From contig OX377202.1 of the NCBI GenBank assembly GCA_947396885.1, positions 33,595,407 to 33,659,406 of the forward strand: a stretch of 64,000 bases of DNA, given 5' to 3'. The translations under genes and the position numbers were made by a program. The DNA is from Heligmosomoides polygyrus polygyrus (Eukaryota > Nematoda > Chromadorea > Rhabditida > Heligmosomidae). Shown here piece after piece: positions 55,729 through 64,000 of this stretch (the first letter of the stretch is position 1; each line of letters begins with the position of its first letter). A model generated the notes under the pieces. That model did no database searches and was not told the DNA's origin. It saw only the letters and a list, made by a program, of their open reading frames with translations.

Positions 55729-56157
55729 AAAACGGTTTCACAAACAACTAGGAAAGAGGAGGAACCTCGAGTTCTGCCTGATCTTTAATTTTAAAATGCC
55801 TTTTCGATGCGGGCACCAGCTCACTAAATACCGTTCTCTTGATTGATAATCCTATAACTGGTGTTATTCTATACCATGGAGATAATCTGTTGCTGAAGGT
55901 TTGTTCACTTCCCTGTCCACACCTTGTTGAGTAACTGTTTAAGTTACATTGCAGTCTTACACTACATTCCTTGAACTTTAGTTGTTGATCTGTTAAAGTT
56001 GGATAGAACATATGACGTTTTCTTTGATTTTTTTTATCTGAAATAACAGCTTGCAGCTAATTGTATTTTTTAACGAAATTTAACGAAAAATTTCCGTTAA
56101 AAAATTTCGTTAAAATAATTTAACGCACAAAACTTTGTGTGCACCTCTGATCCTAAC

Positions 56158-57180
56158 CATAGCGGCGAGCGGCGTTGCCGCAGAACTCTGTGGGGGCCTT
56201 ATGTCCGCTGCCCTAAAACGGCAGATGGGGCTAAGGCGTTTTAGGCAGGTAAGAAGTTCTGTTCCCGTCACCGTAAAGTACCTTAAGTGCACTGTCCGCA
56301 TACGCATACTGATGCCGTTAGCTCCCCGCGTCTTCTCGCAGTGGTCCACGGAAATCGGAAAAAAATGCGTCACGCAAGCCCCACCTGCATTTTCGCACCC
56401 CTATAACATTGCCCCCTCCTATGCTAAACCATTCTGCTTTGGCGTGCTAGCAGACCGTTCGACTGCCTACAAGACCTATAAGCTGCAACCTGAAAGGTTA
56501 CAACTTGACAGAGCTATTGTGCTCCGAAGACGCCCGCGCATGCAATTTGCGAGCGGTCGCCCCCCCCCTCGATTGAAAGGTTCGATTCTGTATGCATTGT
56601 TCATGGCGCACTCCAAAGGCTTGCTGAACAGCCTTGAAGCAATTCCTGAGTAGGGCGGCAAGAAATTTCTGATAAACGCTCAGTCTACAAGCTGTCCCCC
56701 CCCCCTCGATTGAAAGGTTCGATTCTGTATGCATTGTTCATGGCGCACTCCAAAGGCTTGCTGAACAGCCTTGGAGTAACTCCTGACTAGGGCGGCTGCA
56801 AATTTCTGACAAAACTGTTCAAAGGCTCCGTTTACAAGCTGCTCCCCCCCCCCTCGATTGAAAGTTTCTTCTTTGTCCGCATCGTACACGGCGCACACCA
56901 AAATTTCGCTGGGGCAGATTGGAGCTAATCCTGAGTGTGGTGACTAGAAATTTCTGAGAACCTTCTCCAAACGGTTCGAAATAGTCTTGAGAAATTCGCA
57001 TTTCCCAGTAAGAGAAGATAGAACCGCTGGGGACATGCGCTTGCCCACTCGATTGATAGGTTAGGTTCTGTGTACATTGTGCACTGCGCACTCTCGGGGC
57101 ATTCCTGGCATGACAGAGCACTGGCGACGTACGCCATCCTTGAGATACTCCGTAAGTACGCATATCCTGGGAAATAAGCT
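56158..57180 (-). repeat. Internal right-arm copy of the foldback complex
   Basis: Reverse complement of 50240-51240, with the same poly-C (G on minus) units at 56560, 56695 and 56847. It continues the sequence interrupted by the hAT-like element at 51510. Confidence 0.75.
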
Positions 57181-57352
57181 AACAAAAAGCTCTATCGAAT
57201 GGTGTCACTCTCGACCAATTTCAAAAAAATCGATTTTTCGACAATATCGAGGACGTGAATGCTTTAGGCCGACCCGCGCCGACGATGACGTCATCGAGAA
57301 CCGGTATTTTCGAAATTGGCCAAATTTCCTCGTGCAAACTTCGTACAAAATT
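57180..57352 (+). repeat. Repeat shared with 51302-51420 and 61140-61320
   Basis: TCTATCGAATGGTGTCA, TCGACAATATCGAGGACG and GACGATGACGTCATCGA recur in direct or inverted form at 51302-51420 (+) and 61140-61320 (-), marking further arms of the complex. Confidence 0.55.
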
Positions 57353-57353
57353 A

Positions 57354-57697
57354 TCTAGGGGTTATTTAGGGCGCTGATTACGAATCCGACGTTCGTTTTT
57401 GAAAATTCCGCGGACTTGAGCAGATTACTTCCCGTTTGAGGGAAGTGGTCGGGTCAGGATCACCGATCACCCTCAGTTATCGGTATGAGCGGTCCCCTTC
57501 CGTAATCGTCCAAATTACTTCGGCATCGTGTTTGGCACCCTGAATAAGTCCCCGACCCTGTACGAATTTCGTGCAAAATCGATGACCCTGACCTGACCAC
57601 CATCAGTTATCCAGAAAAAATCCAAAACCTACCGAAGTCGACGGAATTTTCAAAAACGGACGTCAGATTCGTAATCAGCGCCCAAATAACCCCTAGA
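57354..57697. mobile_element. 344-bp MITE with about 70-bp inverted ends
   Basis: TCTAGGGGTTATTTAGGGCG...GATTACGAATC at the left is the reverse complement, with few mismatches, of GATTCGTAATCAGCGCCCAAATAACCCCTAGA at the right; the inner arms AAAATTCCGC / CGGAATTTTC also pair. Confidence 0.75.
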
Positions 57698-58153
57698 CGA
57701 TCTTGGACGCAGTTTCACCTGTATCACCTGTCGTCCCGTTGATCATCGACTTGCTCGAGCGGGCGCCAGCAGCGTCTCCATTCGTCCCTGTCGCGTGCCA
57801 GAGTGGTCCGATGGATCCTCCTCGCTCGAGGGACACGAAGAGCGTTATATCGGTCGTTCAGGGCTTTCACGAAGAAGTCCGACCAACGCGTTGGTGGGCG
57901 TCCTCGTGTTCTTTTGACATCCCGCGGAATCCAATCTGTGACGGCTCTCGTCCAGCGGGTGTCTGCGAATCGCATTACGTGGCCGGCCCACCTAATTTTC
58001 GACGACTTGGCCCATGCGACAGCGTCTCTGATCTTCGAACGTCGGCGAAGCTCGGAACTCCGGAGGCCTTCTCTCACTTGCGTGAGTCGTGTCACTCCGA
58101 GCATCGTCCTCTCGATTCCACGCTGCGCGACGCTGATCGCGCGTTCATCCTGC

Positions 58154-59653
58154 TTACGTATGGTCCCCGGTCTCTGAGCCGTATGTTAGGGCAGGAAGAA
58201 CAGTGGAGTCGAATAGGTGGGCACGGAGTCGGACGTTCTTCGTTTTCTTCACGACTTCTTCGACGCTCTTGAAAGCTCCCCAAGCCGCTCGTTTCCTTCT
58301 GCTCAGCTCTGGTGCTAGGTCGTTGGTCATGTTGACTTCGCGACCCAGATACACATAGCTGGAGCATTCGGAGATGTTCGTTCCGTTGAGCGAGAATGGG
58401 GCATCAGAAACCCATCCGTTCTTCATGAACATCGTCTTCGTAAGATTCAGCTGCAGTCCAACGCTTCCACATACACGATCGAAGTCGGCCAGCATTCGTC
58501 CCGCCTGACTGATGCTCGGGGTTATGAGCACGATGTCGTCAGCGAAGCGAAGATGGTGCAGTTGCCGGCCGTCGACCTTCACTCCCATGTCTTCCCATTC
58601 TAGTTCGCGCATGACGTTTTCGAGGGTGGCGCTGAAGAGCTTCGGGGATATGGTATCCCCTTGTCGAACCCCTCTCTTCACGTCAATGACGACGTCGTTG
58701 TAGAATGGTGAGATCTTGGTCGTGAATCCACTGTACAACTCTCGAAGAACTCTGATGTACTGAGTAGGAACGCCCTGGGTGAGCAGGGCTTCCATGACCG
58801 CTTCAGTCTCGACGGAGTCGAATGCCTTCTTCAGGTCAATGAACGTAAGGCACAGCGGCAGCTTGTACTCTCGCGACACTTCGATGAGCTTCGTAATGGT
58901 GTGTATGTGGTCGATCGTGCTGAATCCTCTCCGAAATCCTGCTTGTTCGCATGGCTGTCCTTCGTCCAGCGTTCTACTAATCCTATTCAGGATGACTCGA
59001 GTGAACAGCTTGTAGACTACGGACAACAGGCAGATCGGGCGATAGTTGCCAATGTCGTGCACGTCTCCCTTCTTGTACAGCAAAACGGTCTTGCTGGTCT
59101 TCCACTGAGATGGAACCCTGCACTCGGACAGGTAACGTGTGAAGAGCCGCGCGAGGGTGTTGATGAGCGTAGGCGGGAGGTTCTTCAGGTGTTCGGGTCT
59201 GATCCTGTCGGGACCGGGTGCTGTACGTTTCTTCACCGACGAGATGGCGTGTCGGATCTCGGAAGGGAGAACAGAGGGAACGACGTATCCATCCTGCGGA
59301 AGATGGCATGGGGGCAGGTGGACGTGGCTATCGAAGAGATCGGAGTAGAAGTCGTGGATGACTTTCTCCATGGTCCTTCTGGAAGAGGTGATGGTTCCGT
59401 CAGGACGTCGGAGAGCGGTCATCTTGGTCTTGAAGTTGGCGAAGTTCCGGCGGGCATTGCGAATGCTCAGCCCTGCCTCTGCTGCTTCAGCCAACACTTC
59501 CGCCCTTCTCTCCTTGAGATCTTCCTTTATCGCCGCTCTGCATAGCTTTGCAAGCTCGAACGTCAGTTGGTAGTTGCCTGACGCTCGTGCTGCTCCACGC
59601 TGGCGTATCACCTCGAGAGTTTCCGGAGACAGGCGTCTCTTGGTGGTCTTCAA
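58154..59653 (-). pseudogene. Reverse transcriptase ORF of the second RTE-like element
   Basis: RT motifs: APGPDRIRPEHL, NYRPICLLSVVYKLF, FIDLKKAFDSVE (D), GVRQGDTISPKLFS and RFADDIVLI (DD). It ends TYGSETGDHT, where the expected YGSETW context is lost by a frameshift near 58170; the tail (WAGHVMRF, RTRGRPPTRWSDFF) continues at 57724-58104. Confidence 0.87.
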
Positions 59654-60639
59654 GCTCTCGGCTCCTTAGCACTATCGTGGAGATGGTGCACGAAGCGATC
59701 GTATTCCTCGTCGACGTTGTCCATGACGGCATCTTCCCAAAGGCCGACAAGAGAGGTGTAGAGATCCCAGTTGATGGTCGTTCTGGGATTCCTCTTCTTG
59801 AACTTCGCGGCCTTCTCTCCTTGACGCGAAAAGCGGAACCTCGCGCGAAGGAGGCGGTGGTCCGATCCCGTGTAGAACTTGGGGACAACGGAGACATCGG
59901 TCAGACAATACTTGCGATTGAAGATGATGTGGTCGATCTTGTTGTGGAACTGGCCACCGGGGGATTCCCAGGTCCATCGTAGGGAGGGAGGCTTCTGGAA
60001 CTGCGAGTTTCCATGGATGGTCTTGGTCGACATGATAAACTCAGACAGCCTTTCACCTTGCTCGTTCCACTCCAAACCATGGGTTCCGATATGAAGTTCT
60101 TCCGGCGACCTTCGTGGCCCGATCTTGGCGTTGAAGTCGCCGACGATCACCTTGTAGAAGGTGTGATCTTCCTTATAGAACTTCTCCAGCTCCACGTAGA
60201 AGGCCTCGACGTCTTCGTCGTCGTAGTCGGATGTTGGGGCATACGCGACGAACACAGTCAAGGCTGGCACGGAGCCACATCGCTTCAGTCGCAGACGTCC
60301 GATTCGGCTTGTCAGAGACTCGTACGAATCGATGTTCATGGCCAAGTGCGTGTTGACGAGGACACCAACGCCGCCTACTCCCCTGCTGTCGCATGTTCCG
60401 AGGAACAGTTCTTCTCCGGAGTCGTAGGCGGCGTGTAGGGGGTGGTGTCTTCTCGTCTCGGTCAGTCCGATGACGTCGTACTTGATCTTCCTGGCTTGCA
60501 TCATCAGGTCCTCGACGGATGCTTCGGACGCAAGCGTGCGGGCGTTGTAAGTACAGATCGTCATCCTAGTCCTTCTCAGTTTGCGCAGCCTGGTTAGGCC
60601 CTGAGATTTTAGCAGCCTCTCCGTACTCGTCCTTCCCAT
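59650..60639 (-). pseudogene. Endonuclease domain ORF of the second RTE-like element
   Basis: [16 protein letters not shown] (N), GLTETRRH (E), GDFNAKIGPR (D, N), HNKIDHIIFNRK (D) and YTGSDHRLLRARF (H) give a complete AP-type endonuclease. The frame runs off at 59650, where a one-base slip moves it into the RT frame. Confidence 0.85.
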
Positions 60640-61379
60640 CGCTGCAGAAATGGGGGCTCTTTCGGGGTCAGGGGAATGAGGCCCTTTAGTGCTGCTGTGT
60701 TTGACTGGAATACAACACGGGTAGCTAGTCAGGCTCTGTCGTGCGGGCGGGGTACTCCGGGCAGCCAGCCAGACTGCCCGAAGGGACGGGGCGAGACTTA
60801 AGGCGGCCTCGAATCGCCTTACATGTACTCCCAGTCTACCGAGTGCAAGCTTTTGGCCGAGCCGACACAGTTACAATCCGCACAGTCACGGACACATCCA
60901 CGCACACTGTGCACGAACATGCCGCTCCCACGCACAAGGAACGCATCGACCCGACACAGCAGGAGCAAGGAGTCCATCCCCTGCATCCCACCTGCGTCTC
61001 TGGGCAGTACACGGTCGCATTTGGTTCGCGTTTAATTCCCCTATCCACCACCCGGGGACGCGCCACGTGGCCCTGCGACAAGCGGCCCGAGATCCCTCTT
61101 AACAAGAGAGCCCGAAGGCTCTCTATCGAGGGAGATCCGTGGGGACGCAGTTTGAACGAGCAAATTTGGCCAATTTCGAAAATATCGGTTTCGATGACGT
61201 CATCATCCGCGCAGCTCGGCCTAGCGCGCCCACGTCCTCGGTGGGATATTGTCAAAAAATCGATATTGCCTAAATCGGTCGAAATTGATAGCATTCGATA
61301 GAGATATTCAAGCAGAACAGAAAGGTGTTATTGGGAGTGTCGAAAACCCAAATATGGCTGAGTAAGAGGGCAGGAAACT

Positions 61380-62555
61380 TCAACCACTAAAGGCCCCCAC
61401 AGAGCTCTGCGGCAGCGCCGCGGCCCTATGCTTAACCATAAGACAGAGACGCAGAGCTCGCCGCCGGCGGCGTCTCTGCCCTATCCTAACCATAGCGGCG
61501 AGCGGCGTTGCCGCAGAACTCTGTGGGGGTCTTATGTCCGCTGCCCTAAAACGGCAGATGGGGCTAAGGCATTTTAGGCAGCCTTAAGTGCTCTGTCCGC
61601 ATACGCATACTGATGCCGTTAGCTCCCCTCGTCTTCTCGCAGTGGTACACGGAAATCGGAAAAAAATGCGTCACGCAAGCCCCACCTGCATTTTCGCACC
61701 CCTATAACATTGCCCCCTCCTATGCTAAACCATTCTGCTTTGGCGTGCTAGCAGACCGTTCGACTGCCTACAAGACCTACAAGCTGCAACCTGAAAGGTT
61801 ACAACTTGACAGAGCTATTGTGCTCCGAAGACGCCCGCGCATGCAATTTGCGAGCGGTCGCCCCCCCCCCCTCGATTGAAAGGTTCGATTCTGTATGCAT
61901 TGTTCATGGCGCACTCCAAAGGCTTGCTGAACAGCCTTGAAGCAATTCCTGAGTAGGGCAGCAAGAAATTTCTGTTAAAAGTGCCCAAACGCTCAGTCTA
62001 CAAGCTGTCCCCCCTCGATTGAAAGGTTCGATTCTGTATGCATTGTTCACGGCGCACACCAAAGTTTAAGTGGGATGGCGGGGAATTTCTGATAACATTC
62101 TCCAAACGACTCGAAATAGTCTTGAAAACCTCGCAGTTCCCAGTGAGAGAAGGTAGAAGTGCAGGGGACATGCGTTCGCCCACTCGATTGATAGGTTAGG
62201 TTCTGTGTGCATTGTGCACGGCGCACTCTCGAGGCATTCCTGGCATGACAGAGCACTGGCGACGTACGCCATCTTTGAGATACTCCGAAAGCACGCATAT
62301 CCTGGAAGATGAGCTGCTCTAATCGCCCGTCCAGCCAATTTTGGACCACCCACGGCGAAAATACGGGAGTTCCGGTAAAGTTTTACCCATGTTTGTGTAG
62401 ATCTCGAAGAGGCGAATATAATGGTACCAACTCTTATTCAAGAAACCTAAAACTGAAGGAGTTATGAGCGTGCGACGCTTTGCGACGCTATGTTGGCGTT
62501 TTTTCGCCCACTTTTGACCGTGCGGCGCGAGCGGTATTGTACTTCATTTAAAGTT
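61380..62555 (-). repeat. Right arm of the foldback complex
   Basis: Reverse complement of the left arm, with two poly-C units (61860 and 62010). At 61483-61492 it carries the uninterrupted site CTATCCTAACCATAGCGGCG into which the hAT-like element inserted in the other copy. Confidence 0.78.
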
Positions 62556-62935
62556 TGGGCGAACTTATAACCTTTCAACACTGTATACATTTTCTGAGAC
62601 TCCCTGTATATGTTGGGTCTACGTGTGAATGAAAAGCGGTTCTGCGTACTCTCTGTGTCTTATCTAGACCATCAGGTGTTATTCCGGCGATCTTCAGAAG
62701 GGACTTTGATGCTTCATCTTGCGGAACCTTAAAGCAAACAGCTCATCTAAATAAAGAATTCGAAGGCAGCATAACGTTAAGACCATTGCAGTGACAAAAG
62801 TCAATTTTATCACTGGTCTTTCCAGGAGTCAATTGCCTTTTGGCTGAGCAACGTTCAAAACCTTCACAACAAGGTCTCACTGTAGAACGGGCAATGTTTC
62901 TATTATTTTTTGTATTCTCATGTGCTAAAAACTAC

Positions 62936-63043
62936 CTTATACATCTTCAACTTCAGTCGAGGCAAAAAGATGAAGAAGTGGTAGACGAACAGCACAATCA
63001 AGAAGATGGCCATCTCCACGATGTACACTAATGCCACAGTTAT
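62936..63043 (-). CDS. Candidate exon with one membrane helix
   Basis: Acceptor AAAATTGCAG and donor GTAGTT bound 36 open codons: ITVALVYIVEMAIFLIVLFV, then YHFFIFLPRLKLKMYK, a helix followed by a basic flank as in multi-pass proteins. No neighbouring exon was recognised; it could belong to a gene extending outside or be chance. Confidence 0.3.
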
Positions 63044-63203
63044 CTGCAATTTTGATGTCGGTTCTGGTGCACGAACGCTCACTATTAGGAATCTGAACAG
63101 ACACATCAGAAATTCTATCAAACCAATATATTGGTTGTGCCATAGAAAAAGAGTTTTTTTATTAAAATCTACTTATGTTGGACAGCCGGATATTTCTGTT
63201 GTT

Positions 63204-63296
63204 ACCATAGCAGTTGGCCTAGAGATTAGGTGTGTCCAGAACTAGGGTAAGCTAGTTCTGGACACACCTAATCTCTAGGCCAACTGCTGGTATGGT
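63204..63296. repeat. Near-perfect hairpin, 37-bp arms
   Basis: 63209-63245 and 63252-63288 are exact reverse complements (37 bp) around the 6-nt loop GGTAAG; 5 more bases pair beyond a 3-nt bulge. The arm core is GCCTAGAGATTAGGTGTGTC. Confidence 0.85.
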
Positions 63297-63371
63297 ATGG
63301 TAAGTAAGGCATCATAAGGCCCCGTGTATGGCATTGGAAGCACAACCAGCGCACCTCCACTAATCTTCAAC

Positions 63372-63705
63372 TAGGACTGGTTGCAGCTCAGTTGGAGGAG
63401 GCGCCGGCAGCGTGTGAGCTCCGATTCAAAGCTTTTTATTGAGGTCTGGCCCAGGGCAAACAAGTCTTCCATCCCTCAGGAGTTCGGCGGTTGGTGCTGA
63501 ATCCATCTGGAAAGGATTGAACAATGATTACTAGTTCTGAACAAACCTATACTCTAGGTTAACCGCCGTAGTGCCACCGGCTGGTCACCGCAAGTCATTG
63601 CATACACCAAATAGGCATTCAAACTCCTCAGACTGCTTATTCTGAGAGGAATAATGCTTGGCATATCCCGCAAAGAACTAACACCGTCCTTTAATCTTTA
63701 TCCAT
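63372..63705 (+). mobile_element. tRNA-headed SINE, diverged with an internal insertion
   Basis: GCAGCTCAGTTGGAGGAGGCG (A-box region), CCTCAGGAGTTCGGCGGTTGG, CTGGTCACCGCAAGTCATTG and a TCCTTTAATCTTTATCC tail match the 42928 copy, with extra bases in the middle. Confidence 0.65.
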
Positions 63706-63719
63706 TAATCGCCAACCTG

Positions 63720-64000
63720 CTCGGGCCAGCGCTAACAACACTCTATCCGTCCCTGTTCAGCTCCACACTAACTACGCGAAGTTTTTTTTAACCAACAGTT
63801 TCATCTATCTATCGGTTCACAAACAACTCTGACCAACGCTCTGGTAGATGTTCCGTTGCTACTTTGGCACCTACGGAACCCAGTCTCCTACAATTAACGT
63901 TTAACAGGTGTCAACGAATTTCTCGACGACTTGTCCGATGCCACCTTGTATCTGGCTTTCGAATGTCGTGGAAACTCGGGACGGGACACTCGCCTGTCAG
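63720..64000 (-). mobile_element. Decayed 3' fragment of the second RTE-like family
   Basis: Resembles 57780-58070 on the same strand (CCGTCCCTGTTC, GACCAACGCTCTGGT, TTTCTCGACGACTTGTCCGATGC, TTTCGAATGTCGTGG), much diverged. It reaches the window edge. Confidence 0.5.

Larger units (their letters stand above)
51510..56149. mobile_element. Non-autonomous hAT-like element hosting a SINE and a LINE
   Basis: Ends CAGGGGTGCACA (51510) and TGTGCACCTCTG (56149) are inverted. The flanks are a perfect 8-bp duplication, atcctaac (51502-51509 and 56150-56157). hAT elements make 8-bp duplications and have CA(G/A)(G/A)G-type ends. Subterminal TTTAACG repeats occur near both ends. Without its own insertions it is about 1.3 kb with no transposase. 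Confidence 0.85.
57706..60660 (-). mobile_element. Second RTE-like retrotransposon (different family), nearly intact
   Basis: Endonuclease ORF 59650-60639, RT ORF 58154-59653 and C-terminal ORF 57724-58104, in that order on minus, separated by single-base shifts. The protein is clearly distinct from the 52751-55708 element but close to the fragment at 8915-9690. 60660-61140 beyond it (5' side) has CG-rich low-complexity sequence and no recognised gene. Confidence 0.88.
49816..62606. mobile_element. 12.8-kb palindromic foldback complex
   Basis: The left end CAGGGTGTCTGAAAAAG (49816) and right end TTTTCTGAGACTCCCTG (62606) are inverted copies of one terminus. Inside them 50035-51300 and 61380-62555 are kilobase inverted arms (shared CGCACGGTCAAAAGTGGGCG, GTGGTCCA(G/A)AATTGGCTGG, poly-G units). 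A further right-arm copy is at 56158-57180. The core is filled by a hAT-like element with a LINE, a small foldback and a second LINE. Confidence 0.75.

Noticed and set aside
58901..59545. 214-codon plus-strand ORF
   Set aside because: Antisense shadow of the minus-strand reverse transcriptase.

Overview
The window is eukaryotic and looks like a clade V (strongylid, hookworm-like) nematode. Exons are short, with TTTCAG-type acceptors and GTAAG/GTACG-type donors; a splice acceptor abuts the start codon of the one clear host gene, as expected for spliced-leader trans-splicing; and the DNA is packed with nematode-type transposable elements. No bacterial operon, CRISPR array, rRNA gene or intact tRNA gene was seen. 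One 200-base N gap (46084-46283) marks a scaffold join.

Left part (598-14042, minus strand): a 27-exon gene for the SMC6 ATPase of the SMC5/6 complex. Joining exons by splice sites and phase gives about 1023 codons: head with Walker A, N-terminal coiled-coil arm, hinge, C-terminal arm and the stretch just before the ABC signature. The last part (signature, Walker B) lies beyond the left edge. Its five long introns (1.26-1.94 kb) carry most of the repeats: tRNA-derived short repeats, a foldback element, and an antisense LINE fragment cut by a MITE.

Middle (14-50 kb): mostly transposons, many nested and datable by target-site duplications (TSDs). In order: a Tc1/mariner remnant, a GC-rich foldback, a deleted mariner hosting an RTE-like LINE (19-bp TSD), a jockey/CR1-like 3' end, a Merlin element (8-bp TSD), a GIY-YIG Penelope-like element, a Ty3/Gypsy LTR retrotransposon (5-bp TSD), a second Tc1/mariner-superfamily element (TA TSD), SINEs, and a LINE interrupted by another inverted-repeat element beside the gap. 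Between them are candidate exons of two unidentified host genes (about 23.6-24.3 kb and 31.9-34.25 kb, both minus) and an isolated exon-like ORF near 16.1 kb.

Right part (49.8-62.6 kb): one 12.8-kb palindromic complex with kilobase inverted arms containing short tandem units that end in homopolymer G tracts. Inside it sits a non-autonomous hAT-like element (8-bp TSD; its empty site is visible in a related arm). Inside the hAT lies a full-length, uninterrupted RTE-like retrotransposon (985 codons, 15-bp TSD). A second, nearly intact RTE element lies further right on the minus strand. The window ends with a membrane-helix exon candidate, a near-perfect 37-bp hairpin, a SINE and a decayed LINE fragment.

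The host genes show no functional link to each other; the window is mainly a record of layered transposition around smc-6. Family assignments come from motif recognition without database searches; exon phases and TSDs were checked by hand.
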